Shown here: one piece after another, positions 1 to 6,585 of the stretch
Layout of the letters: every line of letters starts with the position of its first letter
Numbering within the stretch: position 1 is the first letter of the stretch
From: Saccoglossus kowalevskii
Taxonomy: Eukaryota; Hemichordata; Enteropneusta; Harrimaniidae
Reading direction: 5' to 3'
Assembly (NCBI RefSeq): GCF_000003605.2
Contig: NW_003107593.1
Location: 257,006 to 268,276 of the forward strand
Length of the DNA stretch: 11,271 bases
Notes under the pieces: model-generated
Told to the model about the DNA's origin: nothing
What the model saw: only the letters and a program-made list of their open reading frames with translations
Databases searched by the model: none
Program-made: the position numbers and the translations under genes

Positions 1-433
1 CTAGTAACTATGCGTCTCGATGGGTATTTTTGTGTCATGGAGTTGGTGATGACCTGCTCTACCCTGAAATATATTGGTATAGTCTCATATCGTATATTTG
101 AATAATTGAAATTCATTGGTTGCGTTCTATATTAGTATGTGAACCGATTATTTCTCTGGAATATTTGCATAAAAACGTGTGCATAAATGAGGAAAATGGG
201 CAGACTTTAATGTACCTTGGGACACTGCGGCGGCATCTTAGCAATACTTGTGATTGTCTGTTATTGCGCGGAGCTACCGGTGGACTTCCTGTAGTGTAAG
301 GATTAGCTTTTCGTGCTAATCTTGACCCAAAGTAATATTTTGCTCTGAATTTCGAACCGGCCAATATGTCAGTGACAGCGCCCTCAATTGATTATTAACT
401 GCAACTGAGGGGGGTACTGTAAAAGGATTAATT
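1..433. other. Non-coding sequence, one short hairpin
   Basis: No supportable gene. GATTAGC (301-307) and GCTAATC (315-321) form a 7-bp hairpin with a 7-nt loop. The open frame on the minus strand at 113-364 begins with TTG rather than ATG and resembles no family I know. A GC-rich 13-mer, TGACAGCGCCCTC, at 373-385 recurs at 10128-10140. Confidence 0.5.
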
Positions 434-612
434 ATTCACTGGGTTTTAATTTTGCTTATTTCGCTGACAGGAAAATGCGCTAAATTAAAACCCAGTGAAT
501 ATGTAAAATTTAGCACAGAACACATTATCTAAATGATAAAAGTGTGAATTTAAAACCCACTGAATATGCCTGAAATGGTAAATCAGCGAAATTTAAACCC
601 AGTGAAAATTAG
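434..612. repeat. MITE-like cassette: four copies of an ACCCAGTGAA motif in both orientations
   Basis: One minus-strand copy (ATTCACTGGGTTTTAATTTT, 434-453) faces three plus-strand copies: 481-503 (TAAATTAAAACCCAGTGAAT and on), 546-568 (with ACCCACTGAA) and 583-612 (GCGAAATTTAAACCCAGTGA core). The outer copies also carry inverted TTTCGCTGA (459-467) and TCAGCGAAA (583-591), so the cassette is bounded by an imperfect terminal inverted repeat of about 30 bp, with a small insertion in the left arm. No coding capacity. Most likely a small non-autonomous element or a palindromic satellite family. No convincing target-site duplication is visible. Confidence 0.7.
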
Positions 613-1181
613 TCATTTTATAGTATATACAGATTTGTCTTCCTAATCGATGTAACATTTTTGTTCACTCACCGAGACACAGCCAAGGTGAATAATTGTC
701 ATATGTTGGTGACAAATCTACTTATAACTGGATGCTTAGTAAATTAAGAAATAAAACACAGCCACGGGTGAGTATATGCCACGAAAGTTTGTAGTAATTC
801 ACGACATTTACACACGAGCTACACGACTATATCAACATCATTTTCAATATCATTCTCAGACATGAAAATAACATTAAAACATCAAAAACCGTGTACAAGT
901 GCAAAACAATCCCCGAAACGTTGTACTTGCAATCGTGGTAAAATAAAAATGAGCTTTGGAATTAGCACAGAGCGCAAATAGATACAGCGAGTGATGGAGC
1001 AAATTCGCACTCGTAATTACGGCGTTGCGAGGTTTATTTGTTTACTCTTGTTTGCGATACCGTTAATGTTGATATATGTATAGTCGTCTGAATCAACAAA
1101 ATAAAAAAAAACAGATGCCGATTAGTGCGGTATGCCCGTTAACTTTCTGGAACTTCCGGTTTCACGAACGAGCCGTTTCTG
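613..1181. other. Upstream intergenic/promoter region, no clear element beyond a small ORF
   Basis: AT-rich sequence with no recognisable coding frame except the 29-codon small ORF at 994-1083. No obvious TATA box is placed convincingly relative to the sulfotransferase leader. A short A-run lies near 1102-1110. Confidence 0.4.
994..1083 (+). other. Small ORF, 29 codons, basic N-terminus plus hydrophobic segment (unrecognised)
   Basis: The ATG at 994 opens a 29-residue peptide ending in TAG at 1081-1083. The first 13 residues carry three Arg; residues 14-29 are almost entirely hydrophobic (Phe, Ile, Leu, Ala, Val, Met). This layout resembles a signal anchor and is striking in otherwise AT-rich non-coding DNA. 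It lies about 650 nt upstream of the sulfotransferase ATG. It could be a uORF in a distal first exon, the start of an alternative first exon, or chance. I do not recognise it and assign no function. Confidence 0.2.
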
Positions 1182-1237
1182 ACGGCAATAATTTTTGGGC
1201 GTTATTTACGTAATTACGGAAAAATAATTGTTGCCGT
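1182..1237. promoter_or_regulatory. 56-bp imperfect palindrome centred on TTACGTAA, upstream of the sulfotransferase gene
   Basis: ACGGCAA (1182-1188) and TTGCCGT (1231-1237) are perfect inverted copies. The octamer TTACGTAA (1206-1213) sits exactly at their centre of symmetry. By hand count about 20 of 28 position pairs are complementary across the whole span. TTACGTAA matches the known palindromic site for PAR-type bZIP factors. The location about 500 nt 5' of the start codon suggests a cis-regulatory element, but it could also be a small foldback repeat. Symmetry is seen; function is inferred. Confidence 0.3.
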
Positions 1238-1447
1238 TACATCACCGGCAAGCACTACAACGCAGTGTCCAACAACCTGGCACGATACAGGGTGCGTACT
1301 GTACAATGATACATTTATTATACTTACTACTTGACAGGATTTGATGTCATATACTCATCTGCCGACCTGGTTGCGCATTTGTTTACGTATTCAAATTGTG
1401 CGCTTCGTACGTGCTGTGTAACCAGCCATTAGCGCGAACGTTATCTT
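1238..1447 (+). promoter_or_regulatory. Probable promoter/leader-exon region of the sulfotransferase gene
   Basis: This stretch precedes the GTAAGT donor at 1448 and contains several CpG-containing words (GCGC, CGTACG, GCGCGAACG), denser than in the flanking AT-rich DNA. It is the natural place for a transcription start if the 1448-1570 intron is real. No canonical TATA box is identified at a compelling position, so the start site cannot be fixed. Assignment is by position and composition only. Confidence 0.3.
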
Positions 1448-1570
1448 GTAAGTTTCCCGGCCGCGCAAGTGAATCGGTGACGTTTTCTGCATCTGAATGT
1501 TCAATACAGCTAATGACTGGCTATATATTGGCTATTTAGTTCATGCATTATTGTTGAGTGTTTTTTTTAG
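1448..1570 (+). other. Candidate 5'UTR intron (GTAAGT...polypyrimidine-AG)
   Basis: A consensus donor GTAAGT lies at 1448-1453. A strong acceptor, eight T's followed by AG, ends at 1570. CTAATGAC around 1509-1516 is a reasonable branch-point candidate about 55 nt upstream of the acceptor. Removal would leave a 164-nt 5'UTR segment (1571-1734) directly before the CDS, giving a leader exon plus one coding exon. A 123-nt intron is short but possible for an animal. No transcript evidence is available. Confidence 0.4.
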
Positions 1571-1593
1571 GTCAAACGTTGATACTACAATTA

Positions 1594-1656
1594 ATGGATC
1601 GAATTTCCCTTCTGTGCATTCAAGAGGAGGAAACGATGACAGCTGTCACCGAATAG
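1594..1656 (+). promoter_or_regulatory. Upstream ORF (20 codons) in the 5' leader
   Basis: An ATG at 1594 opens 20 codons ending in TAG at 1654-1656. It is in the same frame as the main CDS but separated from it by that stop and by a TAA at 1681-1683. A second in-frame ATG at 1636, with A at -3, would give a 6-codon version. The uORF ends 78 nt before the main ATG, so reinitiation is conceivable and it could dampen translation of the sulfotransferase. It lies in mature mRNA whether or not the proposed 1448-1570 intron is removed, provided transcription starts upstream. The reading frame is seen directly; the regulatory role is inferred. Confidence 0.35.
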
Positions 1657-1734
1657 TTCTCCGTCACAGCTATATCAAAATAACCACATTTCGCACAGAC
1701 TCGACAGCTGCGGACATCGTCATTACAAGGGAAG

Positions 1735-2967
1735 ATGGACAGACCTCAGGCGTCTCTTGCGACTGTGATTTTACAAAACGCGTCACTAATCAAGGAAAAG
1801 GTTGAAGACTCATTGCACAGGGCATTTTCCCGAAGAGGGTTTTACAAATGGGCTCTTGGATATTTAACACTTTTTACATGCTTAGCGCTGGTAGTGAGTA
1901 TGGCGAAATCACCACGGGGTGACAGAGCGACGACTAGAAGTCTACTAGCGGAGAAGTCCTCTCTTACAAATTTGCTGAATGATAGCGAATATGTTCATGG
2001 AGTAGTTTCCGACGACTATACGACGTGGGATGCCAGTTTTGACGCCAAGCGTTACATGGTCGAGAGATGGAAAACATCGTGTTATTACCCAACACATCCA
2101 ATCTATCGACTCAACAAGTTGCTCAAAGTTGACGAGATGAAACGTCGGGGCTGCGTGCGACGTTTGCCTGAAGTCGTCATCGCAGGAGTGCGCAAATGCG
2201 GCACTGGTACGCTTCTCAGATTTTTGAACTTCCATCCTCATTTAGTTGGCCCGAAAGACGAGACCCACTACTTTGATTCGCTAACCGAGCATGGAGTGCA
2301 ATGGTATCGAGAGCAGATGCCGTTCTCCTCACGTTTGCAGATGACTATAGAGAAGACCCCAACTTATTATTTCCGACCGTTCGATGCGCCTAAACGCATC
2401 CGCCAAACCTTGTCATCTAATGTACGTATTCTAGTTATTTTATGCGACCCAGTACGGCGAATAGTGTCAGATTACGTTGAGTTTATTAATAAAACGGACA
2501 AGGCGGAGCAAGACTACATGCAGAGGAAAACGCTTGCCGAATCCATCGAGAGCACGGTATTTGAGCAGGCACGCCCTGACAACGTGAACACACACAATGA
2601 AATGGTCGACGTGGGCATATACGTCAAATATCTCTTCCGATGGTTAGAACAATTCCCCCGAAGCCAGATTCATTTCATTGACGGCGACAATTTCAGAAAT
2701 AATCCGGCAGAAGAATTACAGAAAGTAGAAAAGTTTCTCGGTGTGCGGCCTTTTTTCCGCGAAGAACATTTCCGCAAAGACAGCGTTAAAGGACAGTATT
2801 GTATGGCTTTTCCCCAAATGACCTGCATGCCAAGCTCGAAAGGACGGGAACATCCTGAATTAAAAGAGTGGGCCAAAAAAAGATTATGCGAGTTTTACAG
2901 TCCGTTCGACAGAGCACTGGCGACCTTGGTTAAACAGAACTTCACATGGATTGGTAAAAACTGTTAA
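1735..2967 (+). CDS. Heparan sulfate glucosamine 3-O-sulfotransferase-like protein (type II Golgi membrane enzyme), 410 aa, single exon
   Basis: Family role (known): transfers sulfate from PAPS to the 3-OH of glucosamine in heparan sulfate, in the Golgi lumen. Seen: a basic cytosolic N-terminus; one hydrophobic anchor at residues ~39-57; a stem to ~143 with sequon N82; then a sulfotransferase domain to the end. Motifs in order: 5'-phosphosulfate loop GVRKCGTGTLL (151-161); KDETHYFD (174-181), where E176 aligns with the family's catalytic base; EKTP (206-209); 3'-phosphate motif CDPVRRIVSDY (237-247); GIYVKYLFRWL (294-304); HFIDGD (313-318); KGQYC with C356 and C364, the likely conserved disulfide; SKGREHP (368-374). 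Luminal sequons are N252 and N402. Length resembles human HS3ST3A1 (406 aa). Start: first ATG after an in-frame stop at 1681-1683, with A at -3 and G at +4. Odd: C237 replaces the usual Arg and G158 replaces the usual Arg. Subtype (1, 2/3 or 5-like) is not assignable. Family membership is very secure; enzymatic activity is uncertain. Confidence 0.95.
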   Translation: MDRPQASLATVILQNASLIKEKVEDSLHRAFSRRGFYKWALGYLTLFTCLALVVSMAKSPRGDRATTRSLLAEKSSLTNLLNDSEYVHGVVSDDYTTWDASFDAKRYMVERWKTSCYYPTHPIYRLNKLLKVDEMKRRGCVRRLPEVVIAGVRKCGTGTLLRFLNFHPHLVGPKDETHYFDSLTEHGVQWYREQMPFSSRLQMTIEKTPTYYFRPFDAPKRIRQTLSSNVRILVILCDPVRRIVSDYVEFINKTDKAEQDYMQRKTLAESIESTVFEQARPDNVNTHNEMVDVGIYVKYLFRWLEQFPRSQIHFIDGDNFRNNPAEELQKVEKFLGVRPFFREEHFRKDSVKGQYCMAFPQMTCMPSSKGREHPELKEWAKKRLCEFYSPFDRALATLVKQNFTWIGKNC

Positions 2968-3486
2968 TGTGTGACAACCCGTCTATGAATATATCATTGA
3001 ACAAAAAAAGTAGCCATTTACGACATTCGTGTTGCATAATGTGCAGTACAAAAATATGTTAGAATAACTAAAACCACATTTTACTTTACTATTAGCTTAT
3101 TTACTGTGACGTGAATGAGGCACATGCTGTTGTCTTCAATTCCATTATTTTCATTTATGATAACATTTTGGAAAATTAGTGTGCTTTAATTGTCATTTTT
3201 TTTCATTCAAATAATGTAAATATTGACTCCATGGCAAAAATACCATCAGAAAAATCTTACTAGTTATTATATTATTTAACCGATTGTTCGAGCGAAGAAC
3301 CTTGTGGTCGTCATTTTATATTTTAATTAATCGCACGATTAGTGGTTTCGAATTTGGAATTTAGAAAAAGATGAACGAAATTATAATGTGAAACATCTAT
3401 AGAATATATCTTATGAGGGGGTCCTGAGTGACATGATGACATTTGTTAAAACGCGACAGTCACTACGCAGCGCGCGTTCTAATTCA
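2968..3486 (+). other. Candidate 3'UTR of the sulfotransferase gene; no canonical poly(A) signal
   Basis: AT-rich sequence immediately after the TAA stop, with many T-runs. I searched by eye for AATAAA and ATTAAA and found neither here; near-matches such as AATATA (around 3402) occur. The 3'UTR therefore either uses a variant signal or extends into the following inverted-repeat element. ATTGTTCGAG at 3283-3292 recurs at 3495-3504 near the left end of that element, so a decayed fragment of the same family may lie here. Confidence 0.35.
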
Positions 3487-3590
3487 GATGCCGAATTGTT
3501 CGAGTTACGAACATCGAGGTACGATAACGCCCATATTTGAAAACCACGCCAACTTTTGAGAAGCCACGCCCTCTCTGTGACTCGATGTTC

Positions 3591-3727
3591 AATTAACAGT
3601 TAATAGAGCTTCGAGTTACGGGCAACATGTATTTTTGTTTTTGTTGAACGTCCACATTTAGGAACTCGAACTTTAATTAACAGTTAACCGAACTTACGGG
3701 CAACATATCATTTTTGTTTCGTTCAAG
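3591..3727 (+). repeat. Two direct repeats inside the inverted-repeat element
   Basis: AATTAACAGTTAA occurs at 3591-3603 and 3675-3687. TTACGGGCAACAT follows at 3616-3628 and 3694-3706, and each is followed by an ATTTTTGTTT-like tract. The unit is about 80 bp. It also shares the TTACGGGCA word with the outer arm of the element, so the element seems to have grown by internal duplication. Confidence 0.65.
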
Positions 3728-3784
3728 GTTGTTAACTGATAATGAAAATTCGAATTACAAAATTTGAATGTTCCGTTTTCTGTT

Positions 3785-3807
3785 AATTAAAGTTCAAGTT
3801 TAATAAA
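3785..3807 (+). terminator. First canonical poly(A) signals downstream of the sulfotransferase CDS
   Basis: ATTAAA at 3785-3790 and AATAAA at 3802-3807 are the first canonical cleavage/polyadenylation hexamers found after the stop codon, about 820-840 nt downstream. Both lie in the right arm of the inverted-repeat element, so use of either would place transposon-derived sequence in the 3'UTR. Use is not demonstrated. Confidence 0.25.
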
Positions 3808-3898
3808 ATTAGGGCGTGGTTTTTCGAAAGTGGGCGTGGTAATTTTTGTAATTTGATGTTTTCGTAACTTGATGCCCGTAACTCAAACACATCGCATC

Positions 3899-4200
3899 TC
3901 TTTCTAATTTCATGCAATCTATTTTACGCGCCTTGTATACGTCTCGCGAGAATCGTACCGAAAGCGACACTGTGGCCCTTTGAAACAAATGTAGTAAATC
4001 ACCAATTGTTCGATAGTGCAGTCACTGTAGGTAGAGCGCCGTGTTCGGTGTGGTTCCCATGCAATGTAGGCAACCTGTATATTAACATAATTTGTTTGTT
4101 TACATGAAATGTGACTTATGTGGCATTTTAATGTTCTTAAATTGTGCGAATCTCAGGAAATATCTACTAAACCTCTAATTTGTTGACTCCAGTCTGTTTG
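3899..4200. other. Intergenic sequence with no supported gene
   Basis: Moderately AT-rich. A short word GGTAGAGCGCC (4030-4040) recalls a tRNA D-arm, but no acceptor stem or properly spaced T-arm accompanies it. Nothing else supportable is visible. Confidence 0.5.
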
Positions 4201-4910
4201 GCAAACAATGTTTGTATGTATGTGCGTATGTAAATAACCGCTGGTAAGATTTCGATGAAACTTCAATGAAACAATGAAAGTGCGCAGACGTGAGTAGCTT
4301 TGTGTAAAATTCGTGCATAATAATTACCTAATTTGTATAATAATCAGTCATTTTGTGTTTTTCTACTGATATCTCAAGTACTCATTATCATATTTCAATG
4401 AAACTAGGTATATGTGTGCTCTAAGACCTGCACTGACCTGCTCAGTATTGGGCCAAAAATCTGTGTATATATCAGTTACCCAATTTACATATTAAGTAGT
4501 GATTTTTTGTGAACTTAGTACGACGTCATTATATTTTAGGTTAAAATCCTGGAATTTAGAAAAACAGTGAGATTAGTCAAACTTGGTATATAGATAATCA
4601 AGGACCATGCCCAGGCCTGTTCAGTTTTGGGTTGAAATCTGTGAATATTACCCACCTAATTTGCATAACAATTAGTCAGTTTCAGCTTTTCCATCAATTG
4701 TTCAATACTAATCATCTTATGTCAATGAATCTGATTACTTACCTACTCCGCTATTCTATCGTTTTAAATGAAACTTTGTACATAGGTGCCCGGGACAATT
4801 CACAGACTTGTTTAGTTTTAGGTTAAATTTGAAAATCAATGAAAAAAATCACTAATGAATAGTCTTAAGTGTGTTCGAGACTTATGGGTCTGTCTGCGTA
4901 CGTGTGTTTC
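4201..4910 (+). repeat. Degenerate direct-repeat array, about four modules of roughly 145-190 bp
   Basis: Each module begins with a variant of TTTCAATGAAACTTGGTATA (near 4250, 4392, 4573 and 4762). About 45-50 nt later comes CTGTTCAGTTTTGGGTTGAA or a variant (near 4440, 4618 and 4808), then ACCTAATTTGCATAA-like sequence followed by AGTCA (near 4327, 4478, 4654). The array is entered by TGTTTGTATGTATGTGCG (4209-4226), and a similar GTCTGTCTGCGTACGTGTG stretch follows it (4889-4907), suggesting a second unit header. Modules are too diverged to be a young satellite. Similar-looking repeats are common in marine invertebrate genomes, but I cannot name the family. The short open frame inside it (4632-4826) is incidental. 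Confidence 0.7.
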
Positions 4911-5934
4911 CATGGCAATGTACTGTCATAGAGGCTGCCAATCAATGTTGATTCTGTAGTTATTCTGTATTTATTTATTATTATAATTTTTAACTGAAGA
5001 AAATTACCACAGCTGAGCCAGTCTAGAGTTAATTTCAGAGATCAGACTGTAGAGTTCGGGAAGTAAGATTGTGTTTAACCAAACAATTACGTACTGAACC
5101 CATGACTCAGAACTATAACCTTTATGTGTGCTACTTTAGTTATTTTGTTCTATTTGTATAAATATGGTATTCTTTACTATGATGTCCTCATTGTGCGAGA
5201 GTTCGTGAACGTGGTTTACGTGTACGGATCGAAATAAATCCCACACCTGTGACAGTAGACATGTCAGATTTGACATCTTCTATTCTCCATTTTTGTCCTT
5301 TTTTGCTATGCTATTATAATATGCTATTTTCGAATGCTTTCAAAAACAGCTGACATAAGTTGTTGCTTTGTTTGGTTTGTAACAGGATGATTATAATTGT
5401 CATTGCTATAGCAACTACTACCACTGTTGGACAGATTTGATATGGCAAAAATAATGTGGTAAGTAACAATAACGACAAATAGCTAATACCTCATTTGTAT
5501 AGAACATTATCAACGTTGTTGAGAGGAAGAAACTCTTCCAAGACAGCAGAGCTATTTAGACGATGAGGTCGCTTGTATAATGAATACTTTGTTTTCTTTT
5601 TACTAAGCTGGTAATACACATACCTGCACGATATACATACATGTACTAAATGTTTTATTGCATTGCATAGAATTTATTTCACTGATTAAACTGGCAAAAA
5701 AGTCAGGAATAAAAAAAATTGATAATAATAGTTTGATTTTATACAACAACAAATTATGCCTGAAAACTGAAATAACCAAAATACAAATTAAACTCAATCA
5801 TTTCCTCACAAAAAATGGCCGTCCAGATCGCGTTGCGATTGAGAACCACGTGCTCAGGCCAAGAGGTTGACTCCACTCTAAAAAAGACTATCGTGTTCAG
5901 CTGCTGGGATAATTCACCATGTCCACGGTCACAT
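4911..5934. other. Intergenic AT-rich sequence, no supported gene
   Basis: No recognisable coding frame or structured RNA. An AATAAA occurs at 5233-5238 without an associated gene. The small opposing open frames at 5603-5797 and 5658-5870 are composed of AT-rich codons and match nothing I know. The part nearest 5934 may include the 3' non-coding end of the adjacent minus-strand LINE. Confidence 0.5.
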
Positions 5935-6585
5935 TTGACTGGTATATCCAGATACTAGTGGTTGGTATAGGATTTCACTGAAGTGTTTGTGTTTGAAGGC
6001 GGGTGCCCTGATTATGATTTATCAAACTACTGAGCGGTTTAAGCGACTATAAAGCTGGTGGTCTTGAGTGATTTAATTACTTTCCTAGACTTAGCATAGG
6101 CTAGAGATCTTGCATAATCTCCTTGTATGGGCTGCTAAATGAAAGAAATTCTAGATTAGGAGCTTTGTTGGTCATTATTTTCCACGCAAAAGTGATACTA
6201 ATCGCTTCATTCTTCTTCGTTGGGAAATTATTTCCAATTATTTTAATCTGTCACATTAATAATTGTCCAATACCGGAGATTCTGTGGATGTAGTGTCTTT
6301 CGATTCTTTCCAGTTTTTTGAGATGTTTCCTGCTTTATATGGAACCCATAATTGCGAACAGTAAACAAATGTCAATTTAGGGCTTCTTCTGTTGAATATA
6401 CGATAGACCAAGCCTTGCTACATAGGTAATGACTGGAGGTTGCTTCATCTAAATACCACGATCTCGCAAACATTCATCGCTGACACTGAATCAGAGTAAC
6501 GTCACGTGTGGAATATTGCAGTCCTCCATATCGGTGACGAAACTTGTTTTTGTCCCCGAATGGTGACATCATATTAACTGTTCGT
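5935..6585 (-). pseudogene. 5'-truncated, frameshifted non-LTR retrotransposon (LINE) remnant: reverse-transcriptase C-terminal region
   Basis: Minus-strand fragments in shifting frames line up in the order expected for the end of a LINE ORF2. These are MMSPFGDKNKF with a nearby Tyr (~6580-6530); CLRDRGI (~6470-6445); SNLQS (~6435); then LVYRIFNRRSP and LTFVYCSQLWVPYKAG (6411-~6325). After a shift in an A-run (6314-6319) come KKLERIERHYIHRISGIG (~6317-6265), RLK and RRR..R (~6250-6195), and FAWKI. Then LYSRLNRSVV (6054-6025) is reminiscent of the LFN-LP-SVR motif, and FKHKHFSEIL and QPLVSGYTSQ (5997-5935) of the usual FK-LD-FL-PD-P-GYT tail. At least four frame changes and several stops show it is dead. 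The clade looks CR1/Jockey-like, but this is not certain. Confidence 0.8.

Larger units (their letters stand above)
3487..3898. mobile_element. Roughly 410-bp foldback/MITE-like element with long imperfect terminal inverted repeats
   Basis: The left arm reads GATGC...TTCGAGTTACG...CATCGAGGTACG...CCACGCC...CCACGCCC...TTAATTAACAG. The right arm, read on the minus strand, gives the same series: GATGC, TTTGAGTTACGGGCATCAAG, ACCACGCCC (twice), TTAATTAACAG. The arms span roughly 3487-3605 and 3780-3898. Each carries two CCACGCC/GGGCGTGG boxes, at 3544-3550 and 3564-3571 on the left and 3812-3818 and 3832-3838 on the right. There is no coding capacity and no evident target-site duplication, so it is an old or non-autonomous DNA-transposon derivative. 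Confidence 0.75.

Noticed and set aside
113-364. 83-codon minus-strand open frame
   Set aside because: It begins at TTG rather than ATG, has no family resemblance, and lies beside repeats.
434-612. Regularly repeated short motif considered as a CRISPR array
   Set aside because: The copies are in both orientations, unequally spaced and diverged, and the host is eukaryotic.
1497-1805. 102-codon open frame overlapping the 5' end of the sulfotransferase gene
   Set aside because: It runs through the candidate intron and overlaps the well-supported CDS in another frame. Its protein shows no recognisable features.
1735-2967. Alternative assignment as an N-deacetylase/N-sulfotransferase or CHST15-like enzyme
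   Set aside because: There is no deacetylase domain and the length is far too short for NDST. The motif series, including the KGQYC...C pair and SKGREHP, follows the HS3ST pattern.
4014-4062. tRNA-like words (GGTAGAGCGCC and a GTGGTTCCC word)
   Set aside because: No acceptor stem, the spacing between the A-like and B-like words is too short, and no cloverleaf can be drawn.
5658-5870. 70-codon open frame in AT-rich DNA
   Set aside because: Lys/Asn/Ile-rich translation of AT-rich sequence with no domain; an opposite-strand frame overlaps it.
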